A stretch of 45,970 bases of DNA from positions 1-45,970 of the forward strand of contig CAVWGE010000006.1 in the NCBI GenBank assembly GCA_963754385.1. Direction: 5' to 3'. This DNA comes from 9FT-COMBO-48-23 sp963754385 (lineage in GTDB: Bacteria > Chloroflexota > Dehalococcoidia > GIF9 > UBA5629). The position numbers and the translations under genes are program-made. The notes under the pieces were generated by a model. The model did not search any database and was not told the DNA's origin. It saw only the letters and a list, made by a program, of their open reading frames with translations. Shown one piece after another: positions 40,837 through 45,970 of this stretch (within the stretch, counting starts at the first letter, position 1; each line of letters begins with the position of its first letter).

Positions 40837-41108
40837 TTTAAAAGCTCCCGTATTTTAGTTTCATCGAAGCCGACAACGCATTTGTCGTTTATTACCACGG
40901 TTGGGAATGTGCATGCCGGATTCCACCGCTTCACAGTCTCGATAGCACTATCTTTTTCCTTGCCTTCCAAAAGGTCGATATATTCGTAATTGTATTCCAC
41001 GCCCAGGTCATCTAACAGTTGCCTTGTTTTCTTACACCATACGCACGTGCTCAGGGCATACAGCATCACTTGACCCGCATTTCTGCCCGGTACGTGTTCT
41101 ACAACCAT
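40833..41108 (-). CDS. Glutaredoxin-like protein
   Basis: 91 aa, thioredoxin fold. Active site CVWCKKT (Cys22, Cys25), cis-Pro loop TFPTVVIND and the DLLEGKEK helix fit the small glutaredoxin/NrdH-like group. AAGGAG lies 9 bases before the ATG. It is coupled to the FTR-like gene by a 4-base overlap, so it is the likely acceptor in a ferredoxin-driven dithiol relay; the convergent peroxiredoxin is a plausible final client. Confidence 0.92.
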   Translation of the reverse strand: MVVEHVPGRNAGQVMLYALSTCVWCKKTRQLLDDLGVEYNYEYIDLLEGKEKDSAIETVKRWNPACTFPTVVINDKCVVGFDETKIRELLK

Positions 41109-41318
41109 TACTGCCTCTCCTTCCGGTGGTTTAATCTGTAACTCTTCTCATTATACAACTAATCACTTTAGTGTGCCTTTGCCGATATTACCATAAGCGG
41201 GCAGGCTCTATTGACATTCGAGCACTGAATATTTTATTCTCCTTGCGAAAAGCAGGTCGGTTCGATGCAGACATATTGTGTGAAAAGCTGAATAAAAAGG
41301 AAATGAAAGGGGATGAAA

Positions 41319-42272
41319 ATGATTATCGATATATACTCTCATCACATTTCGGCATTGGTTGGAAAACTGATAGAAAAAGGTAAATATTTCGGTAAAGGTA
41401 AGCAATATTACCGCCCTGTCCAAAACGCGGACCCCGAAGTTCGTCTGAGCCTTATGGAAAAGTATGGTATCGATGTACAAGCCCTCAGCCAAACAACGCC
41501 GGTACTGATGGGCTTCGGTCCCGAGAATGCGGCTGAAATATGCAGACTTTCAAACGACGACAATTATGCCCTTTGCAAGGCATACCCTGGCAGATTTGTG
41601 AACATCTGTATCTTTTCCCTTCTTGACATGGGCAGCGCCATGAAAGAGCTCGACCGTTCGATAAGTGAGCTCGACTGCCGTGGAGTAACCGTTTCATCGA
41701 ATCAGAACGGCAAAGGGCTCGATTCCCCTGAGTATTTTCGGCTTTATGAGAAATTGGTAGAGCATGATTTGCCTCTTCTTATCCACCCCGCTCACTGGGA
41801 ATCTTACCCGCTGGTCGATATGGATACAGCGTGGCGAATGATGCATGTGTTCGGATGGCCTTTCGATACCACTCAGGCTGTATGGAGACTTATTTTTGGC
41901 GGCGTGATTGACCGTTACCCTTCCTTGAAGGTAGTTATCCATCATATGGGAGCCATGATTCCTTATTTCGTGCGGAGAATCGAATCAGCCTATAATGGGC
42001 ATCTGAGAGATAAGCTGCCGCGGCACATTTCTCAATACTGGGGCAATTTTTATGGCGATACAGCCGTAGATGGAGCAGTTGCCGCTTATCCCTGTGGTTA
42101 TGCTTTTTTTGGGCCTGACCGTTTGATGTATGGCTCCGACTATCCGTTCGGCGCTGAGGCGGGTGAGGCTTATATCAGAGATAATCTGGTCGGCGTCAAG
42201 GCTATGGATATACCACCTCAGGACATGGAGAAAGTACTCGGGGGGAATGCCAAGAAATTACTGAAGCTCTAG
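41319..42272 (+). CDS. Amidohydrolase family 2 protein (ACMSD-like)
   Basis: 317 aa TIM-barrel, metal-dependent hydrolase or decarboxylase. LLIHPAHWESYP, VIHHMGAMIPYFVRR and MYGSDYPFG supply the usual His, His and Asp ligands. The first strand reads IIDIYSHH, so the first His of the HxH pair is Tyr, which points to decarboxylase-like members rather than classical hydrolases. ATG 41319 is preferred over 41313 because the AAAGGGG site is then correctly spaced. A TTGACA box at 41211 may mark its promoter. The neighbouring aromatic-acid genes suggest an aromatic or cyclic substrate. Confidence 0.85.
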   Translation: MIIDIYSHHISALVGKLIEKGKYFGKGKQYYRPVQNADPEVRLSLMEKYGIDVQALSQTTPVLMGFGPENAAEICRLSNDDNYALCKAYPGRFVNICIFSLLDMGSAMKELDRSISELDCRGVTVSSNQNGKGLDSPEYFRLYEKLVEHDLPLLIHPAHWESYPLVDMDTAWRMMHVFGWPFDTTQAVWRLIFGGVIDRYPSLKVVIHHMGAMIPYFVRRIESAYNGHLRDKLPRHISQYWGNFYGDTAVDGAVAAYPCGYAFFGPDRLMYGSDYPFGAEAGEAYIRDNLVGVKAMDIPPQDMEKVLGGNAKKLLKL

Positions 42273-42307
42273 CGAATCTTTGTCTGAGGTTCATTTTGGC
42301 TGTCACA

Positions 42308-42577
42308 TCAACCACCGAAAATAGGTGGTAGAAGAACCACCGTATCCCCATCCTTTAGGGGTGCCTCCATGCCACCTAAAAAAGTGTGCCGTTGACCGTT
42401 TATCAGGATTTGCAGATGCCGGATGTCGCTTACCTCACGGCGAAAGGCATCGCCATATTCCTCACCCAGATGCTTAATCAAATCAACGAGCCTGGCGCCA
42501 TCGCTCATGACAAAAGTCGTCTGGCGAACGGCAGCTAGCTCCCTAAGCTCGCCGAAAAAGAGTACTTCAACATTCAC
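42308..42577 (-). CDS. MoaD/ThiS-like sulfur carrier
   Basis: 89 aa ubiquitin-like fold ending in the required Gly-Gly (LLPPIFGG). DIRHLQILINGQRH and LKDGDTVVLLPP are family hallmarks. It carries sulfur as a C-terminal thiocarboxylate, here most likely for the pterin cofactor of the AOR encoded just upstream (GTGA overlap). AOR-linked MoaD proteins are common in anaerobes. Confidence 0.92.
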   Translation of the reverse strand: MNVEVLFFGELRELAAVRQTTFVMSDGARLVDLIKHLGEEYGDAFRREVSDIRHLQILINGQRHTFLGGMEAPLKDGDTVVLLPPIFGG

Positions 42578-44421
42578 TGTTTCTGTTTACCTATGGTAAA
42601 GCCAAGTCCCAGCTCGTTTAGCTTCGTCTTGGTGGGAATACCGGTCTTGACATCCCATCCACGTACCTGATAATAGTCTGTCAGCAGGGGTTCAGCTTCG
42701 AAGACCTGGCCCGCTGATGGTCCGGCAGGCATTGGTTCCTCGGTGAGCCGCTTGGGGAAAACATCGTCTTTAATACCAAACCCCTCTCGCACATTAAACA
42801 TCCGTTCCAGGTTGAATATCCTCTCTCCCACCTGCCACAGGTAGGCTGTGTCTGCGAAATCGGCAACTCCGGTCGCTGCCGAGAGGAGCCTGCCGTACAC
42901 CTCCTCACTAAGCATGCCCATTGATGGCGCAAAGCTGCATAGAATGCCTGTTTCGAAGAGTGCAGTTAAGTCCTGATTCCACTTGGTTAATTCGCCCTTT
43001 CCCTCTACGGCAAAACGGTCGACCTCCCTGGGGAAAGGGGCACCGAATATTTCTTGAGGAGCATAACCTGTATTGTGGTCCGCCCCGATGTTTGACGTCA
43101 TCAGGTTGAGGCCGTGGGACTTGGCGCCACGGGGGTCATAGGCAGGCAGTTCCAGCCCTTTTACTTGTATCGCATATTGCTCGGCACCATGGCCGATGCG
43201 GCGGGCTGCCTCGCGGGTGCCCTCAGCCAGTATATCGCCCAGGCCCTGCCGATAGGCAATCTGTCTGATTAGCTGCATAACCGGCTCATTATTACCGTAA
43301 GTAAGCTCCAGACCGCCGGTGTCCTTCTTGGTAATGAGGCCTCGCTCATACAGTTCATAGGCAAAGCCGATGGCGCTGCCGGTGGAGATGGTATCCAGTC
43401 CCAGGTCGTCGCACAGCTTATCGGCAGCGATGGTCAAGCCGATATCGGCCAGCGCCACAGACCCGGTAAAAGCCCAGATAGTCTCGTACTCCGGTCCTTC
43501 AGACCATGCTCCAGCATAGTTACCTGTCCCCATCTTGGTGATGCTCCCGCAATGAAGCATGCAGCTGTAACACCTTGTCTTGCGCACGCGCAACTTATTG
43601 TATTCGGTGCGCTCTAGCTGTTCCCAGTTTGGTAATACGCCCTCCCGGAAGTTCTTGGTGGGGAAAATGCCTATGACGTTGGTAAACTCGGAATTCTGTG
43701 TTCCCGATTCGGAAAAGGTTGCGAACTCGCGATTAGTCCGGTAACCCTTTATTTGCTCTTTTACCGCGGCGGCAAAGGCATCTCGGTCGGCTAGCTCGAG
43801 CCGTTGGTTGCCCCGGGTGGCGATGGCCTTGAGGTTTTTACTACCCATAACGGCGCCGCCACCACCCCGGCCGCAGGCGCGTCGGTCGCTGAATATGCCG
43901 GCATATTTCACCCCCCGCTCGCCGGCCGGACCAATACAAGCGACCCGGATATTCGGGTCACTCAGTTCTTCGCGAATCAGGGTGTGAGTGTCGTCACAAT
44001 CAAGCCCCCAAAGGTACCTGGCATCTCGCAGTTCATACTGCCCGTCATGAACCCAGAGAAAGACCGGCGTGTCAGCGATTCCCTTGACGATGATGGCATC
44101 AAAGCCAGCGAACTTCATTTCTGACGCCAGGTGACCACCGCTGCTGGACTTAAAGTAAGTCCCGGTAAGAGGTGACTTGAAAAAAACCTTGTAGCGGCCG
44201 AAGGACTGAGCGTTTGTTCCGGCGAGAGGTCCGGAGACGAATATCAGCTCGCTGTCTTCACCCAGAGGGTCAGTACCCGGTTTTAGCTCATCATACAGGA
44301 GTTTGACACCAAAGCCGCGCCCGCCAACAAAGCTATGGATAAGCTCCTTACTTAGTGATTCCTCAGAGAAGGTGCGCTTTGTCAAATCCACTCTTAGAAT
44401 GCGATTTTGATAGCCTGCCAT
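42574..44421 (-). CDS. aor: Aldehyde:ferredoxin oxidoreductase (tungsten)
   Basis: 615 aa. Oxidises aldehydes to carboxylic acids with ferredoxin as acceptor, using W-bispyranopterin and a 4Fe-4S cluster. The cluster ligands are Cys284, Cys287 and Cys291 (CYSCMLHC) and Cys495 (TGILCSFAP). FVGGRGFGVKLLYDEL, FVSGPLAGTNAQSFGRY and the pterin-binding DPRGAKSHGLNL segment are typical. AGGAGG precedes the ATG. It is coupled to the MoaD-like gene and lies downstream of a phenylacetate-CoA ligase on the same strand, which suggests an aryl aldehyde substrate. Confidence 0.95.
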   Translation of the reverse strand: MAGYQNRILRVDLTKRTFSEESLSKELIHSFVGGRGFGVKLLYDELKPGTDPLGEDSELIFVSGPLAGTNAQSFGRYKVFFKSPLTGTYFKSSSGGHLASEMKFAGFDAIIVKGIADTPVFLWVHDGQYELRDARYLWGLDCDDTHTLIREELSDPNIRVACIGPAGERGVKYAGIFSDRRACGRGGGGAVMGSKNLKAIATRGNQRLELADRDAFAAAVKEQIKGYRTNREFATFSESGTQNSEFTNVIGIFPTKNFREGVLPNWEQLERTEYNKLRVRKTRCYSCMLHCGSITKMGTGNYAGAWSEGPEYETIWAFTGSVALADIGLTIAADKLCDDLGLDTISTGSAIGFAYELYERGLITKKDTGGLELTYGNNEPVMQLIRQIAYRQGLGDILAEGTREAARRIGHGAEQYAIQVKGLELPAYDPRGAKSHGLNLMTSNIGADHNTGYAPQEIFGAPFPREVDRFAVEGKGELTKWNQDLTALFETGILCSFAPSMGMLSEEVYGRLLSAATGVADFADTAYLWQVGERIFNLERMFNVREGFGIKDDVFPKRLTEEPMPAGPSAGQVFEAEPLLTDYYQVRGWDVKTGIPTKTKLNELGLGFTIGKQKQ

Positions 44422-44485
44422 GCTTTATTCCTCCTATCTAACATAGAAAGATATATCTGATGGTATCAAGAAATCTTGATGTTTT

Positions 44486-44665
44486 TCAAATGATATTTGC
44501 TATGTCGCTGATATTTATTTCCAGCATCTTAACACTTGCCAGGATACGGTCAGCGTTTCTGTCTACGGCTTGAATATCGCCCGAGATGCGCTTTAGTTCG
44601 GTTGCCGCTTTTTTAATAGCTTGAATCTTTTCTGCCATTCCTTTTATATCGTATTCTTGTCCCAT
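44486..44665 (-). CDS. 59-aa coiled-coil-like small protein
   Basis: From ATG 44665, with AAGGAG 8 bases upstream: MGQEYDIKGMAEKIQAIKKA, then a heptad-like helix (ATELKRISGDIQAVDRNADR) and ILASVKMLEINISDIANII. An upstream in-frame start at 44740 would overlap the ligase gene and has no ribosome site. It is four bases after the ligase stop and 64 before aor, so it belongs to that operon. Function unknown; a small structural or assembly partner is possible. Confidence 0.7.
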   Translation of the reverse strand: MGQEYDIKGMAEKIQAIKKAATELKRISGDIQAVDRNADRILASVKMLEINISDIANII

Positions 44666-44669
44666 CCTA

Positions 44670-45970
44670 CTACTCCTTGTGTCGCAGGTCCTTAAACCTC
44701 TTGCTCTTAACATCATATCTGGGTAAGGTATTATATTCATGAAACTCCAGGTTATACCCTAAATTCGTCTTCAGCCTGAGCTGGTCAGTCAATTTAGTTT
44801 TAACTAAATCGGTTTTGCTCTCTTGCCCCGGGAGCAGCTCTACTTTTAGCGTGATATCGTCTATGTCGCCTTTCTTGGCTACCAGCACTTCATATTCATC
44901 GCCGAGCTCCGGGATGCTTCTGACCACTTCCTCGATGGAAGTAGGAGCCAGCAGGACCCCCTTCACCTTAGTAATGTCATCGGCCCGGCCGATAACTCCT
45001 CCCTTAATCAGCCTGAAGGTGCGCCCGCACTGGCATTTATCAGGGCTCCATTCAATAATATCCTTAGAATCGAACCTGATGCATGGTTGAGCTATGCGGT
45101 CGAAGGCAGTGATGACCATTTTACCCTTTCTGCCGGGCTCGGTAATAAGCTCACCGGTATCGGTGTCTTCTATCTCAACCAGGAACAAAGCATCGTTAAC
45201 ATGTAGACCGGACTGGTAGGTACATTCGAAGCTCCAGGCACCTATCTCGGTAGCGCCTACATGGTCATAGACCTTGGCTCCCCAAGCCTCCTCCATTCTT
45301 TTCTTAGTTGCCGGAATGCTACCTCCGGGTTCACCGGCAACGGTTATTTTCTTTATGTGCAAATCCTTAGCCGGGTCTATGCCAAGCTTCCTTCTGGCAA
45401 CATCAGCCATGCCCAGCACATAGGTTGGGGTCGCCATCAGGGCAGTGGCTCTGAGTTCCTGCATCTTGAGTATGCGTGCCTCGGTGTTTAACACGCCGCC
45501 GGGGATTACCTCGCAGCCTATTTTTTCCAGGGCATAGTGGGCTTGCCAGAAAGCAATGGCGGTGCTGTAACCAAAGGGTAGAAAGACGCGGTCACGGCTG
45601 CGGTAGCCTTGGGCATATAATATATAAGCCCAGGATTCAGCGCACCACTCCCAGTCCTGCCAGGTATCGGCCTGAAATACCGGCTGCCCCGTTGTGCCGG
45701 TGGTCTGGTGATATTCGGTGACTTGCTCCAGAGGTACACATAAAATATCGCCATAGGGGTATGGCTCTTTCCCTTGAATAGCCCTCAACATGGATTTCTC
45801 TACCTTGGGCACCTTTCTTATATCCTCGAATGTTCTGATGTCGCCGGGCTCTATGCCGGCATCACTGTATAGCTTGTAATAAAATTTAGAGTGCTCGTAT
45901 GCCCATTTGAATATGTTGTGAAATTTTTTGAACTGTAATTTTTGAATCTGTTCACGAGGCAAAGTTTCTA
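44670..45970 (-). CDS. paaK: Phenylacetate-CoA ligase family protein (5' end outside window)
   Basis: At least 433 aa. Adenylate-forming enzyme activating an aryl(acetic) acid to its CoA thioester. The ATP loop is QTTGTTGQPVFQ, then PFGYSTAIAFWQAHYA, TVAGEPGGSIPATKKRMEEA, DHVGATEIGAWSFEC and the hinge GVIGRADDITKVKGVLLAPT. The first visible residues ETLPREQIQKLQ match the family's ET(M/L)PRE near residue 10, so a TTG at 45962 is Leu, not the start; the true start lies a few codons beyond the window. Followed by the 59-aa protein, aor and moaD-like genes. Confidence 0.9.
   Translation of the reverse strand, partial: ETLPREQIQKLQFKKFHNIFKWAYEHSKFYYKLYSDAGIEPGDIRTFEDIRKVPKVEKSMLRAIQGKEPYPYGDILCVPLEQVTEYHQTTGTTGQPVFQADTWQDWEWCAESWAYILYAQGYRSRDRVFLPFGYSTAIAFWQAHYALEKIGCEVIPGGVLNTEARILKMQELRATALMATPTYVLGMADVARRKLGIDPAKDLHIKKITVAGEPGGSIPATKKRMEEAWGAKVYDHVGATEIGAWSFECTYQSGLHVNDALFLVEIEDTDTGELITEPGRKGKMVITAFDRIAQPCIRFDSKDIIEWSPDKCQCGRTFRLIKGGVIGRADDITKVKGVLLAPTSIEEVVRSIPELGDEYEVLVAKKGDIDDITLKVELLPGQESKTDLVKTKLTDQLRLKTNLGYNLEFHEYNTLPRYDVKSKRFKDLRHKE

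Noticed and set aside
45960..45962. TTG as the start codon of the phenylacetate-CoA ligase
   Set aside because: Upstream in-frame codons encode Glu-Thr, completing the family motif ETLPRE, so this TTG is an internal Leu and the gene runs off the window.

Overview
The window is 46 kb of dense bacterial chromosome with short gaps, mixed gene orientation and no rRNA, tRNA, CRISPR array, insertion sequence or phage gene that I can see. The gene set points to a strict or near-strict anaerobe: tungsten aldehyde:ferredoxin oxidoreductase, a ferredoxin:thioredoxin reductase-like protein, FdhD, NadA and many Fe-S proteins. Gene content and style resemble the Dehalococcoidia/Chloroflexota (DUF951 after a subfamily-2 PyrF, PAC2 protein, TldD/TldE pair, small SWIM protein, frequent TTG starts), but that lineage call is an inference and was not checked by database search.

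Layout. 1-2.7 kb (minus): greA-lysS-serS, driven by a strong promoter with a hairpin/U-run immediately downstream. 2.9-4.2 kb: a BioD-like/DRTGG protein and a DUF2007 protein. 4.4-5.2 kb: a secreted protein with about 28 cysteines. 5.4-6.7 kb: polyamine genes speD-speE. 6.7-11.7 kb (minus): tldD-tldE-PAC2-HEAT-GNAT. 11.9-16.5 kb: SWIM protein, folC, an orphan protein, a radical SAM protein, pyrF-DUF951. 16.6-23.4 kb: MarR regulator, dinB, ilvE, class II aldolase, rpsT-lexA, and a bifunctional Rel.

23.5-32.1 kb (plus) is a co-directional sulfur/Fe-S/cofactor block. It opens with an Rrf2 regulator whose promoter carries an IscR type-1-like operator and whose leader consists of six 10-bp purine repeats. 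It continues through a Cys-rich protein, an OB-fold lipoprotein with an ABC exporter, cysK, a NifS-type desulfurase, a 51-aa Cys protein, a MOSC protein, fdhD, nadA and cutA. 32.2-39.0 kb is a kdp potassium-pump operon with two tiny membrane ORFs missed at usual length cut-offs, ending in a KdpD that has no histidine kinase domain and no KdpE next to it.

39.3-41.1 kb is a redox patch. It holds a rhodanese lipoprotein interrupted by an in-frame TGA at its catalytic loop and followed by a good bacterial SECIS-like hairpin (a candidate selenoprotein), then a peroxiredoxin and, convergently, a glutaredoxin with an FTR-rubredoxin fusion. 41.3-45.97 kb holds an amidohydrolase and, on the minus strand, a phenylacetate-CoA ligase (cut by the window edge), a 59-aa protein, an AOR and a MoaD-like protein, consistent with anaerobic aryl-aldehyde/acid metabolism.

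The most exciting item is the candidate selenocysteine rhodanese. Next come the Rrf2 control region, the kinase-less KdpD and the greA leader attenuator.
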